Origin: Cristatella mucedo | Taxonomy: Eukaryota > Bryozoa > Phylactolaemata > Cristatellidae | Direction: 5' to 3' | Length of the DNA: 64,000 nt | NCBI GenBank assembly: GCA_009760855.2 | Contig: WPIO01000007.1 | Location: 5,592,001 to 5,656,000, forward strand | Shown here: positions 44,158-59,666 of the stretch, piece by piece | Layout: every line of letters begins with the position of its first letter | Numbering within the stretch: position 1 is the stretch's first letter | The notes under the pieces: model-generated | The model's input: the letters and a program-made list of their open reading frames with translations, nothing else | Databases searched by the model: none | What the model was told of the DNA's origin: nothing | Position numbers and translations under genes: made by a program

Positions 44158-45440
44158 TCAAGTGTCTCATTGCACAGGCCATTAGACCAGCAAGCGCTGA
44201 GTTGCAGAAGTCGAGACAAAATTTTACAAATGCATGAAACAATTTAGATTTACTCCTACGTCTAAGCATGCCCGAGTTTTGGCAACGCTACGTAGCTGAA
44301 AGCAGGCAGACTTGCCTGTGGAGCTAATGTAGTGGTCTACTAAAATATCACTTTGGAGGAAGACACCGAGTTTTGTGAAAATGCAACAGGATAGATATTG
44401 GTAGACCCGATTTTTAGTGTTAAATTTTCCAATTTCTTAATCACACTTGGTTCTCCCATAAATATTAAGTTGGTTGTATCATCATTTAATTAAAGAACAT
44501 TTGTTCCCAGCCATGTGTGGATGTCAGCAATACATAAAGCATGGTAGTTGAGTGAATTTAAAGTGCTGGAATACTGGTAGGGATCAAAGCAAAAGTACAG
44601 ATGAGTGTCATCTGCATAGAAGTGGAAGCTTAGATTTGGCTTAGCAATCACATCGGCAAGAGAGAGAGAGTATAAACCGTGAAAAGAACCCAACCAAGCA
44701 CAGAGCCCTATTGTACACCGTACTTCAGTGATTCCTCGGATTATCTTTGTCCGTTTACATCAATCATCTGGAGTCTACACTGAGATGAGACCTGAGTCAT
44801 TTTGGTAATGTACTAGTTATGCTTAGGCGAGATGATAGGCGCTCAGGAAGGACTTAACGATCAACGGTATTAAACGCTGCCGGAAGATCAAGCAATGCAA
44901 GCAACGAGACTTTACTTAAGTCTGCACTGCTGAGAAGGTTGTTACAGGTCTGAAGGAACGCTGACTCTGTGCAGTGACTAGCTCTAAAACTTGACTGGAA
45001 CCTACTTTTTAGGCTTGAAGTTTCAATATAAGAGTTTATCTGGCTAGTCCCTACTCGTTCCAGTGTCTTACATAGGAGCGGCAGTGGGAAGACTGGTGGG
45101 AGTTGCTCAAGATCTAGTGCTGTATTCTTAATAAGTGGCCTAACAGCAACCTTTCTGAAATGTGCAGGACAAGACCCGAGGCTAAGAACATATTTAGTAC
45201 AATAAGTTATACATGGCAGCCGCAGATCTACGTGTTGCAGAGGAAGAACAGTGGGTATAGGGTTCTAGAGGGTTGAGTAAACTTCTTAGACTGGGAGATG
45301 AACCTCAAGATGAGGTCACTAGTGGCAGGCTGGAATGCGCACATTGAGGATTAGCCATTAATTGAGGGAGATTATTCCAGTAAAGTCTTGTAAATTTCTT
45401 TTCAAAATAAACTAGTGAAACGTTGACATGCTGTATAAGC
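44158..45440 (-). mobile_element. LINE A fragment, RT region, 3' end missing
   Basis: The minus strand carries SADVIAKPNLSFHFYADDTH (44630-44590 region), FDPYQYSSTLNSLN, the VHAFVKFCLDFCNSALAGL block at 44060-44260, and further right the linker before RT up to about 45440. It keeps the YADD box that the nearly full-length copy has lost. Several frame breaks. Confidence 0.85.
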
Positions 45441-46717
45441 CAGATTATCAAAGGCCCAGAGCTTATTAGTGGTGCCAAAGTTAATACATTTTGAAACTAG
45501 AGATGTCACGTAATTATTACATACTAATAATTACATTAGTCATTAATTCTTTTGACTTTGAACGAGACAGCGACGGTCAATGCTTCAAGAGTACCGGCTG
45601 TACTCTTGGCTTCAAGCAGTTCGCTACGGCTGGATCAATGCATTCATGCCTCCCTGTGGCTATGAAATAGACAGGTCCACGTTAACGGCATACTTTTTCT
45701 ATTTAGGAAAAGACGCTCTTCATTGACGCCCTGCTCTTTTACCGTTAGCCTACGTGCCTGTATCGAGTCAGCGTCTGCTACTCGCTAGCCGTGCTTCGAG
45801 GAGCTAGATTGAACGGCGTTTGTCAAACGTCCGCAAGGACGTGCACCATTGTGTGCGCTGCATTTGTGGCCAGAGGACTTCGATTTTAAGCCGCAAAAGC
45901 AGCGCGTACGCGTCACCACCGCCGGTACATCTGACTACTCCGACGTAGCTAGAGCCTTGCTCTTACGTTCGAGCCGGTTTCATCCTCCGAGCGGTCCCGT
46001 GCGGAAGGCGAGGCAATTTCCGTGCCTACGTGGCACACTCGAGCAGCGGCTGGCCTTTGAACTGAGCGTATAACCCGTGACGGCTACACAGCCGGACGCC
46101 GACTGACTTCGTAAAACAATAACCATACGACTTGCAACGCTCGCTGTAGCACTCTTAACGGTCTCGCTGTGGAGTTCTGCAGTTCCGTATAACGAAAGAT
46201 GTGACCGGGGACCTTGAAAACTGCGCAGCAAAATTGCCGTTGCGAGCTGTGCGCAACTGTTAATTCAATACTCCGCCACTACCGCTTAGTGTGACGACCG
46301 ATTAAAGCGTACGCAGCGCCAAGATAGCGCCGGCTCTAAGGCCTCCTCAGAACGTGGGGCTAGTAGGCGGCAGTTGGCCCAATCCGAAGTCAGATCATTT
46401 ACAGTAACAGCGGCTCGAGCCAACCGATATTCACCAGATTTGGCGTGCTCGGTAACTTCAGGAGGCCGCAGTCGGCGGTGTGCAGGCGGCGGTGGCCTCC
46501 TCGTGTGGCTGACCTGCCAGGCCAGCCTTCAACCGCCGGCGGCGGCGGCGAGCCCGACGCCGCCCGCTGCGCGATAGATGGTCGCTCCGACTTCGGCTCG
46601 GCGGCCATTGGCAACCGACACAATACCGATCTCAACAATGTTGCCCAATTTTTGACAAGCTATCCTTGCACTGTATTACTAGGCGGCGTTGGCACGTCGT
46701 GAGGGTTCAAAAGCAGA
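45441..46717. other. CpG-rich stretch without a supported gene
   Basis: Composition changes to CpG-rich from about 45550. Open frames occur on both strands (45849-46073 +, 45980-46231 -, 46374-46702 +, 46399-46638 -), which is expected in GC-rich DNA. No domain is seen. A small hairpin with 9-bp arms lies near 45587-45609. Confidence 0.4.
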
Positions 46718-46790
46718 CATAATAATAAGAGTAAGAAAAATAGTATTAGCTTGTAGAGCGCCCTAAGAGAACTTGATCTCTCTTCTGGTG
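46718..46790 (-). mobile_element. LINE A/SINE2-type 3' tail
   Basis: AATAATAAGAGTAAGAAAAA, GCTTGTAGAGCGCCCTAAGA, GAACTTGATCTCTCTTCTGG. Reverse orientation, directly followed by a SINE1. Confidence 0.8.
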
Positions 46791-46965
46791 AGCCGTGATG
46801 GCACACTAGGTAAGGCGGTTGCTTTCACGACCTCGGTCCCGAGGTCGTGGGTTCGATTCCTGCGGTGAGCGATTCTGTATCGCCACTGCAAGCGGTGGTG
46901 ACAGCCGTAAAGGCTCTTCTGTCGCTATACAAAAAGAGCCTGTTTAATCAGCTAAGATTTTTTTT
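46791..46965 (+). mobile_element. SINE1 copy, best preserved
   Basis: A tRNA-like head GAGCCGTGATGGCACACTAG, AGGCGGTTGC (A box) and GTGGGTTCGATTCCTGCGGT (B box, matching GGTTCGATTCC) leads to a body with GCCACTGCAAGCGGTGGTGA and CAGCCGTAAAGGCTCTTCTG. It ends with AAAAAGAGCCTGTTTAATCA and a T-run. Pol III transcription is expected for this class. Confidence 0.92.
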
Positions 46966-46971
46966 TTTTAT

Positions 46972-47064
46972 TCAGGCGCTTCACAAATGCCTCGAGGCTC
47001 GAGCCTAAGACCTGGGTCATCAAATGCATTAGCCTCGACCTCGGTCGAGGCGAACACCTCAACA
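46972..47064 (-). mobile_element. SINE2 fragment
   Basis: TTCAGGCGCTTCACAAATGC, GAGGCTCGAGCCTAAGACCT and CGGTCGAGGCGAACACCTC are the antisense of SINE2. A small duplication (CCTCGACC/CTCGGTCG) lies in the middle. Confidence 0.75.
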
Positions 47065-48944
47065 TAAGGTACTGACTACAACTAGGTCATTTGCTTAAGA
47101 GAACTAAATCTATTTCACGGCTATTTACATAAACTGGAAAGGAAGCATGTCAGTTTGCACGGAATAAGGTACGCAACGTCGGCACGCGTAAGCGCCAAAG
47201 CAATTCACGAGGAATGCCGGTGCGGGCAGCGACATGCAGCCGTCGCAGCGACGCCCACGTCTCAGCGAACCACTGCGACGCAAGAGTCGCGCAGGGCCAG
47301 CAGCCTCAGCCTGCTGGCTAGGCCGTTCAGCGGACGCGCCTGCTGCCGACGCGTCCTCAATCCGCTGAACCTGGCAGAGCGTCGCGCGGCGCCTCGGGTG
47401 AGCGGGCGCTCGACGGTGCGACGGCGTGCGGCGCACGCGAGTGCGCTAATTAGGAGCCGCTAGTGTGCTCTCTTTTTAAGCCCTCTACTCGTCGAAGTCA
47501 AGTCAACAATAAGCGTGCGACATAATGTAATCCGTGCTATTCCTCTAGCAGAATGACCGCTTGTACGCGGGCGTGTACGGGTAAACAAGGTTCGATTGTT
47601 GCCCCGGCGCTCGGCAACCGTGACCTTCCGACTCGAAGTGCAGCCCGGGTCGTCGTGGCTAGCGGCGGCCGCCGCCGCGAGGCCTCCTGGCGCCCCCGCG
47701 GTGTAGAGTATCGCTCGGTGGCCGCGGCAGCGACGCTGCGGGCGGCCGTAGCGTCCTCGAATGCTGCGGGGCGGCGTCGGTGCGTCATCGTCAGGCTGGC
47801 GCGAAGACGGCGGCGGCGGAGCCCGGCACAATGCGCTCGCCACCCTGCCGTTTTTGTTCGTGAGTCCAGCGCTGGCGTGCGGTGGTTGCGCAGCAGCGGC
47901 TGTGCAGCGGCGCGCGCACAGATTGCTGCCGGCGCCGCCAGGCCGGCCGCTCGTACGCAGGCGGGGACGCGGCGCCGTCCGCTTGGGCGGGAAGTCGGCT
48001 TGCTAGCGCGGTCGCCTGCCGCGGCCACGCATTGTCGCGCGGCGAACCCTGCGGCTCACCGCTCCTACCGGCGGAGCTCGAAGCAGCGGTCGAACCTCGC
48101 GAAACTCCCGAGAGTTCAGCGTATCTGCTTATCACGGAGCCGCCGCCGCCGCCGCCCGCGGCCTCCAACGGCGTCCGCGCGGGACGAGGCGTATATAGTT
48201 ACAAAGGGGGGGCTGTAGCGGCCCCGCGTCCCGACCAGCGAGGCCGCAGACGTGCACTCGTAGCGGCGCTAGCGCCACGCGACGCGCGACGAGTGCCGGC
48301 GAAGCCCTGGCTGAACAGTGACGCGGCTGGCTTAGCACCACTGCGCACAGGTGACTGACTGCTGACAGCAGCGGGACGCTGCAGTGACGAAGAGTAAAGC
48401 CGTAAGGTTGCAGGAATTCTGTCAGCGACTGAGGATTAGGGGCTTCCTGAACCAGCCATGGCGTTCAACAACTCCGTGCGGCGGCGGGCCCGCAGCGCCT
48501 TTTAACTGCCCGACGCCGCGAGCTCTAGAGCCCAACAGCAGCCGGGCACCTGCGGCCTCGAGCTGCAGTCCTCCAGCTCCACGTTCTGCGGAAATGAGTT
48601 CGGCGAATTCGGCGCTCTGAGTCGGCTTCGCCGTTTTCCCGGCTGGCGCGGAATATCTGCTTCGATGCGGTGAGGGGTTACATTGAGCTAGCGACCCTGA
48701 GCGGTAGACAGCGCTCTGGGCGCACTCCGCGGCGGCGCGATGGGTCGCTTGAAGATCCACCCGACAGGTAGTCGTTGCCCTACTGCACGAGGAGACGCAA
48801 TTCAAAGGCCGCCTCGCGGTCTGACAGCCGCGGCGCCCTTCTTTCAGCGAAGCTAGCGGCTCGCGTACCCGTCCGTCGGTCTGTGCGGCGGCAGCGGCCA
48901 TCCAACGCGGCCCTTTAGTGGACAAGTGGGTCGTTCGAGCGGCA
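47065..48944. other. CpG-island-like DNA with open frames on all strands
   Basis: The stretch from 47.1 to 48.9 kb is very GC- and CpG-rich. Arg/Ala-rich open frames of 100-221 codons overlap in several frames (for example 47553-48218 +, 47537-48028 -, 48422-48925 -), so no one of them can be chosen. A TATA-like GGCGTATATAGTTACAAA occurs near 48188. It may hold a promoter or first exon of a gene, perhaps the one at 51080, but I cannot show that. Confidence 0.4.
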
Positions 48945-49322
48945 TCGCGTAGCTGTGCCTCAAACCAGTCTCAAATCCTCAGAAGACCGTGCATTCAGTT
49001 CGTACACTCCCAAAGCGTGTAGCTCGCTCCCGGCTGATTTCACGACATCCCCCTGCCTTGGAGGCATTCATAAAGAACCTAAAAACACACTTGTATCTCA
49101 CATCTTGGCTGTCGGCACTAGCGATTTTTTATTTGTGCACTTACACGTTCTGACAGTGCGTGCTACCACTAACCATATTTACGCGTTCACAATTCGCACC
49201 TAATCATGTTATGCTTTGTTGACATTTTGAATCTTACTACTAGCCGTTCGATCATTCTTTCTGGTGTAGTGCTTTGAAAGATATTAAGATCTCCGATAGC
49301 GCTATACACTTGTATTATCATT
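48945..49322 (+). mobile_element. LINE A 3' end fragment
   Basis: AVPQTSLKSSEDRAFSSYTP and KACSSLPADFTTSPC follow the LINE A C-terminus. The UTR and tail end with AAAGATATTAAGATCTCCGA, TAGCGCTATACACTTGTATT, (ATT)n. Confidence 0.88.
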
Positions 49323-50024
49323 ATTATTACAATCGTCAGTCATTGCGGTAGGCGCATCGGTCCGGCGCGAATTCGACCTGCCGGCGCTCACGCCATCGCG
49401 ACGAGCGTCGGCGCGCGCGCTCGGGCGGCACCCTGACATGGCGTGGCGGCGGTGCAGGCGTTGAGGTCGAGCATTCTGTCTGGCCTTCTGCTCGAGCGCT
49501 TCGTGATTGACCAGTTCTTGGCTGACACGCAGAAAAACAAAAGCTTCCGGTCCGGACGATGCCACCGTTCGATATACGCAGGTCCAAGACTCAGCCAGGC
49601 GGTGTCGGCAGCACAGGCGAGCGGGGCTCGGCTCGGCTGTGCTGGGGAGGGGGCTCCGGTGACCCTTTGGACGATTAGAGAGAGAGAGCGCTAGATCACT
49701 CTCGAGTCAGGTCACAGAGGCGGCCGTCGAAGCACCAGTATCGCTATCGACGCGCGGCAGCGACGCGCTCGTTTCTCGGATGGGGGATGCTGCTGGTTAC
49801 GCAGCAGTAACGTGTCACTGCTTCCTTTGCTTAGAAAGGATCGTATTGTGCTCCAATATCCAGCTCGGCCCTGATTAATATCGCGCTGAGGTATCCGGCC
49901 TCCGTCGGAAGTCAGTGCGGCGCACGCAGCTCACAAGGGCACGAGCACGCGCGCCTCAAGTCACCCCAAGCTGCTGATCGGAAAGCCGCAGCTGGCGTCG
50001 CCGATCGCGAGAATCACAGTCGCA
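49323..50024. other. CpG-rich stretch without a supported gene
   Basis: Overlapping open frames on both strands (49302-49587 -, 49443-49694 +) without domains. Confidence 0.4.
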
Positions 50025-50495
50025 TTCATAATAATAATAATAACAATATTGCACTTGATAAAGCACCCTCAAAGAACTTAATCTCTTTCTAGGCGCTTTA
50101 CATTTGCTGCAAAGTGATATGCAATAGAATAGTAAGTAAAATCATGCTTGAAAAAAAAATGAATAATATGGTTAGGGGTGACATGCACAGGGTCAGCATG
50201 CAAATGTGGTTAGTGGCAGCATGCACAGTGTCAGCACGCATAAGCACATCAAGGACGAATCACAGGGACCCACTAAATGCTGTCCTAAATAGGTGTGTTT
50301 TTAAGTTTCATATAAATGAGATCAGGTCAGGGGATGTTCTGACACAGGTCGGGAGGGAGTTCCAGGCTTTGGGAGCATATGAACTAACTGCACGGTCTCC
50401 AAAGGATTTAAGGTTTGTACGACGTATTTCCAGACTGTTGGATTCCGAAAAGCGGGTGGTACGATGCTTGGCCTGATTGGGGAGTATATCTGAAA
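50025..50495 (-). mobile_element. LINE A 3' end, well conserved
   Basis: (AAT)n, TTGCACTTGATAAAGCACCC, then the antisense 3' UTR and C-terminus (SDILPNQAKHRTTRFSESNS, RAVSSYAPKAWNSLPTCVRT). It closely matches 42240-42717, so it is a fairly young insertion. A (TC)n tract follows at its 5' side. Confidence 0.92.
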
Positions 50496-50536
50496 GATAT
50501 TCATCGCACCTTCGAAGGTACCAGAAACTCCGGGGC

Positions 50537-50852
<316 letters not shown>

Positions 50853-51079
50853 TTAAAATCGAGCCGGGATCAGGAAGATGCACATTCGCTAAGCCGCTCG
50901 AAGCAGAAAAATTATAAGACGCGCCGAGCGAGCTCTGCAGTTCGCGGCAGCACCATAGTGTAGCCGACGTGAGCCACGTGAAACCAAGCGAGCCAGCGCC
51001 ACGGTGCGTCGGAATCGAAGCACGCGCCTACGAATGCTCTCGGGCGTTGTAGAAGCAGAAGGCTGCCGTTAAGCAGAAG

Positions 51080-51847
51080 ATGACCGTCGTACCGGCCGAT
51101 CTCCGCGAGCACGAGAGGCGCTTTCGCTACTTCCTGGAACACCGCGGAGCTGCGCCGCGCCATGTCCAGCGCCGCCGATCGGCCGCGGCGCAGGCGCCGG
51201 CAGCGGTGCCTTACCGCTCGCCGCGGCTGCCGCCGCTAGCCGTCGCTCCTTCGGCCGCAGCGCAGCGCCTCGATGCCGAAGACGCTGCGCCGACGACGTG
51301 GCCGAGCGAAATTGGCTCGAGCGTGCGCGGCCGACTGCTCCGCGACCGCTTGAACGCACTGCGGCGGCAATACCTCGCGTCGTCGCCTCCGGCACCCGCG
51401 GCGGCGCCTCGCGGAATGGCCGCTCCGCCGGGCGAGTCGTGGCAACGCAGCGACGGTGGCGCCGCCGCGGGCGCTGGCGGTCGCAGCCGAAAACCACCAA
51501 AGCCGCTGCCCGTCGTCGGGAAGCGCTACGAGAAAGCGAAAGCGCGGCGGCGGCGGAGAGCGGATGAACTCGGCCAGGCGACGGTGGAGGCGGTGCCGGC
51601 GCCGGTGCCGGCGCAGGTGAGTAGCGATAGCGCGCCTCCGGCCGCCGCCGACGACGACTGCGCTCCTCATTCGACAGCGCCGTCCGACGGCGACGCGTCG
51701 GACGGCGACTTCGGCGCTACCGCAGCTGACCAGCAGCCGGCGGACAGTGGCGACGGCGGCTCGCTGTCCTCGGCGGCCTCGCCCGACGAGGCGTCCGCTT
51801 CGCCTTCACCTCAGGCCCGCTCTGATGAGCGCTGCTCCGCTCGCTGA
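51080..51847 (+). CDS. Hypothetical Ala/Pro/Arg-rich protein, possible first exon
   Basis: A 255-codon frame starts at ATG 51080 with a non-repetitive N-terminus (MTVVPADLREHERRFRYFLE) followed by low-complexity Ala/Pro/Arg sequence. Basic KRYEKAKARRRRRADELGQ lies near residues 150-170, and an acidic Ser/Asp/Ala-rich end follows. A strong splice donor, CAG|GTGAGT, sits in frame at 51616, so the coding exon may end there and the acidic part be intron. The surrounding DNA is CpG-rich and long frames also occur on the other strand, so chance is possible. I recognise no family. The basic-then-acidic layout would suit a nuclear protein, but that is only a guess. Confidence 0.4.
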   Translation: MTVVPADLREHERRFRYFLEHRGAAPRHVQRRRSAAAQAPAAVPYRSPRLPPLAVAPSAAAQRLDAEDAAPTTWPSEIGSSVRGRLLRDRLNALRRQYLASSPPAPAAAPRGMAAPPGESWQRSDGGAAAGAGGRSRKPPKPLPVVGKRYEKAKARRRRRADELGQATVEAVPAPVPAQVSSDSAPPAAADDDCAPHSTAPSDGDASDGDFGATAADQQPADSGDGGSLSSAASPDEASASPSPQARSDERCSAR

Positions 51848-53125
51848 GCGTGGCACGCCGGTGAGCGGAGCAGCCATCGCTCGCACGCTGCTGCCGCGTA
51901 CTGCCTGCCAAAAACCACGCAGGCGAGCGATGGCGGGCGACTGGCGCCCCGGTGGCTCGCCCGCCGGGGCTCCAAGGGTCGGCCGCCGTTATAACCGCAT
52001 GGGCGCTCAAGCGACCGAAGTCGAAGGCGAAGTCGGTCTCCGCTGAGACGAGAGACTCAGCAGCAGCATTAGCAGCTGCCGCCACAGTCCGCGGCCGCAG
52101 GCTGGCTACGTGGGCAACCAAGCTCGCTGACGAACACGGCGTTCGTGTCTGGATTGGACGACTGCTGCTTCGCAACACTGGACGTTAACAACACTTGTAG
52201 CTTCTTGTTAAGAATCCTTTGAGCATTCACAGCGTGCCAGTGTCGGCAAAATATGCCGGTGGCTGGCAGACGGTGCGCGCCCTGTATGAGCTGGAGGCTT
52301 CGAATTGATTTGGACCCTGGCGGACGCTTCGACGATGACGCCGCATGAGACTGGGGGGCGAGCGTGGCAGCAGATCGCAGTGTCACCGACCTGCTGGGGC
52401 GGCTTCTGCACTAACGTCCTGTGGCCGCAAACCCAGCGCTCCTAGCGGTGCTAGCCCTATAAATTCTTGATGCTTATAGCTTCTGGATACCATCTCAGGA
52501 AACTGCAGATATGTATGCACTGGAACAGCTATATATCTAAACTGAACTGATGAGCTGAAGGCTCAGGTATTTACAACTATTTATGTTGACGAAATTATTA
52601 ACAACAAAAATCACCTATCGTCGTGGTGTATTAATGAGTAGAACGACCAATCGATGGAGCTGTCGACAGTTTCGTCTTGTGATCAAAAGGGATACACATT
52701 CAAAGCTTACAATTATTTCGCGATGTTACGACAATTTGATTGAGTCTGATCATTTTGTGGTTTACTATGGTGATTTCTTTAAAAAATACAATTAAAACAA
52801 CTCGTGTTTTTTATATGTAACACCGGACAATTGGCCGTAGCTGCATCAGCAGTATTCTGGAAAGTAAGTACGTTTAACGAGCGTCACTATTTTTTTAACA
52901 AAGCAGTTTGTGAAAAATAATGGCCATCGTATATACTTAAGAGGAATAGGCAACTAGGAAATAGCTCGTATCACCTAGAAGCCAAGATTGAATAAAAAAT
53001 CTGTGTTCCGCGGCGAATTATATACCTTGATGTGTTCATCAATCAGTGGATATGCATCTACTAGACCAACAAACTCCAAAAATGTGCGTCACCATCACAG
53101 TCCCTGGCAGTTGGCTACGTTAAGG
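51848..53125. other. GC-rich to AT-rich spacer without a supported gene
   Basis: GC-rich to about 52440 (open frames 51717-52178 -, 51952-52188 +, 52069-52411 -), then AT-rich. Further exons of the 51080 gene could lie here, but I cannot pair splice sites with confidence. Confidence 0.35.
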
Positions 53126-53127
53126 GC

Positions 53128-53285
53128 CGTGATAGCCCAGAAGATAAGGTGCTCGCTCTTCCCGCGCGAGATCGGCGGCTCAAATTCTGCAGTGGGCCAT
53201 TCTTCATCTTCCACTGCAAAATGTGGCGATAGCTGTTATGGCTATTCTACCACTATACAAATGAGGCTGTTAAATCATCTGACAT
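53128..53285 (+). mobile_element. SINE1 copy, near full length
   Basis: GGCCGTGATAGCCCAGAAGA (A box side), CGGCTCAAATTCTGCAGTGG (B box side), GTGGCGATAGCTGTTATGGC and ATGAGGCTGTTAAATCATCT. The B box has changed from the consensus, so the copy is probably silent. Confidence 0.88.
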
Positions 53286-53377
53286 TTATAATTAATCATT
53301 TCGGCCACAGGTTATATTTCCACCATGGCTGCTAAGCAGCCAGTGCTGAGTAGACCTAACACGTACATATACATTTA

Positions 53378-53392
53378 TATATATATATATAT

Positions 53393-53491
<99 letters not shown>

Positions 53492-53495
53492 CCTA
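53378..53495 (+). repeat. (TA)n-(TG)n compound microsatellite
   Basis: A short TATATA run leads into about 95 bp of (TG)n ending in CGCGCGTGTGTGTC. Confidence 0.98.
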
Positions 53496-53778
53496 GTGGC
53501 GGCCATATTGCTGTGCTCCGAACGGCGGATTTCCCGAGCTCTTCGCTGTGGCTTATTTGCTGATCTAGATAAATGCGACACGTCGGATGACTTAAAGGAA
53601 ATTAACATATTTTCGTAAGAAACTTTATACATTCGCGAAAACGCATCAGTATTTATTATTTTTATTTACTTAAGTTAAGAAACATGCCTACGCAAGTCAT
53701 TTCATGGCTATATAGAATTACTGAGGATTTGGAAATTCTATTAAAGGTTACGCTTGGCTGACAAAACGCTTCTTTTAT

Positions 53779-53845
53779 TTAGCGTTAGACGAGCTTTAAC
53801 GGCTATTGCAGCGAACGCTGCTTACAGTGGGCAATAAAGAGTAAG
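53779..53845 (-). mobile_element. SINE1 short fragment
   Basis: TAGACGAGCTTTAACGGCTA, TTGCAGCGAACGCTGCTTAC, AGTGGGCAATAAAGA is the antisense of the SINE1 body. Confidence 0.6.
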
Positions 53846-55000
53846 ACCAAAGGGCAGTCCAAATGACTCAGGCAATTTCGCGAGAAAAAATCGCAACGCC
53901 AGAAATGAGCCGTTTGATGCTTTGGTGGGAAAATATATACACTGATTATCGCACGCATGATGCATTGGTAACTTATAATTATAATATCCACTTGAGAACG
54001 ATTGCCTGACTTTAAATATATATTCTTTGGACCATCTCCACTGCACGCGCGCGTTCGCGAAGCGATTGAGATCTCCCGAAAGTTACTAATTATGTATATT
54101 TTAACTTATGGTCAAATGGAAATTAATTAGAAAGCCTCGAACTTTCGAATGCGTTACTTGAACAAGTTGATATTGGCAGTCATGCCTTTGTCTCGTATGT
54201 CATTAACTTTCTGACTCTAAGGAAATTCTATGCTGTCATTTAACAACCAACCTCGACAATACACTAGCTTACCAGTGTCTTTCGTTAGTCATCAGCTACC
54301 CTTCCTGCGACATCTATCAATTTCTCGCATTTATTTCCCTTCCCATGACATCTCCCACCAACTCGTCACAAATACTACCCCTTCCTTCGAGGGGTTTTGT
54401 CCTTAAACCACTTGCCCACCAGACAACGACCTAGTGATTCGTTCCTGCTGTTTTCAATTCAAAGTGCTGCAGCAAAAGCGTGTCGCGGCTCGCATTATGT
54501 CTTTTAATGCGACACGGCGTCCTGCAGCCGATGCTTAGCGCTCAGCTGCTGCCCCCTAGCGGAGCTTTCGCGGCGAGCGCGGGCGCGAAGTCGCTCTGCG
54601 AGCCGCTCATAGTGGAACAGACAATCTGCATGGGGGAGCCATCTCGATGCCATCGCAATGCAGGTCGCCGACACGCTGAAGAAGATGAAATAATGATGAA
54701 GTAATCTCGCAGCCATCGCATTTTCCGAACGTCGGCGACTCGGTGCGCTGCCGCCCGCGCGAAGCCAATCCTATAGATGCGCGGCTCCGCTTTGCGATCA
54801 GGCTGAGAGTTCGTCAACGGCTCCGAGCACCCGCTGCGCGCTCGAGTAAATTGAGAGGGCCGCCGCAGCTGCACTCGTGCAGAGGCGTCTGCCGTATAGT
54901 CGCGGCGATTCGTCGGCAACGCCGTGCGCCGGTCGGGGGCGCACGCGTCGAGACGATTGGGAGCGGCACGTTGAGCTCGTCCTCGGGCTCGCTCGCTCGC
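53846..55000. other. Region downstream of the SLC7 gene
   Basis: AT-rich to about 54450, then CpG-rich up to the SLC7 stop codon. The nearest AATAAA on the coding (minus) strand is at 54335-54330, about 670 bases beyond the stop, and may be the poly(A) signal. The open frames in 54480-55021 are on both strands and have no domain. Confidence 0.4.

Positions 55001-59666
<4,666 letters not shown>

Noticed and set aside
46791-46965. Possible tRNA gene with A and B boxes
   Set aside because: The head resembles a tRNA but has no proper cloverleaf, is followed by a conserved non-tRNA body, and is repeated at six or more places. It is a SINE.
47537-48925. Long Arg/Ala/Pro-rich open frames in CpG-rich DNA
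   Set aside because: Open frames overlap on both strands and in several phases, as expected when stop codons are rare for compositional reasons. None has a domain.
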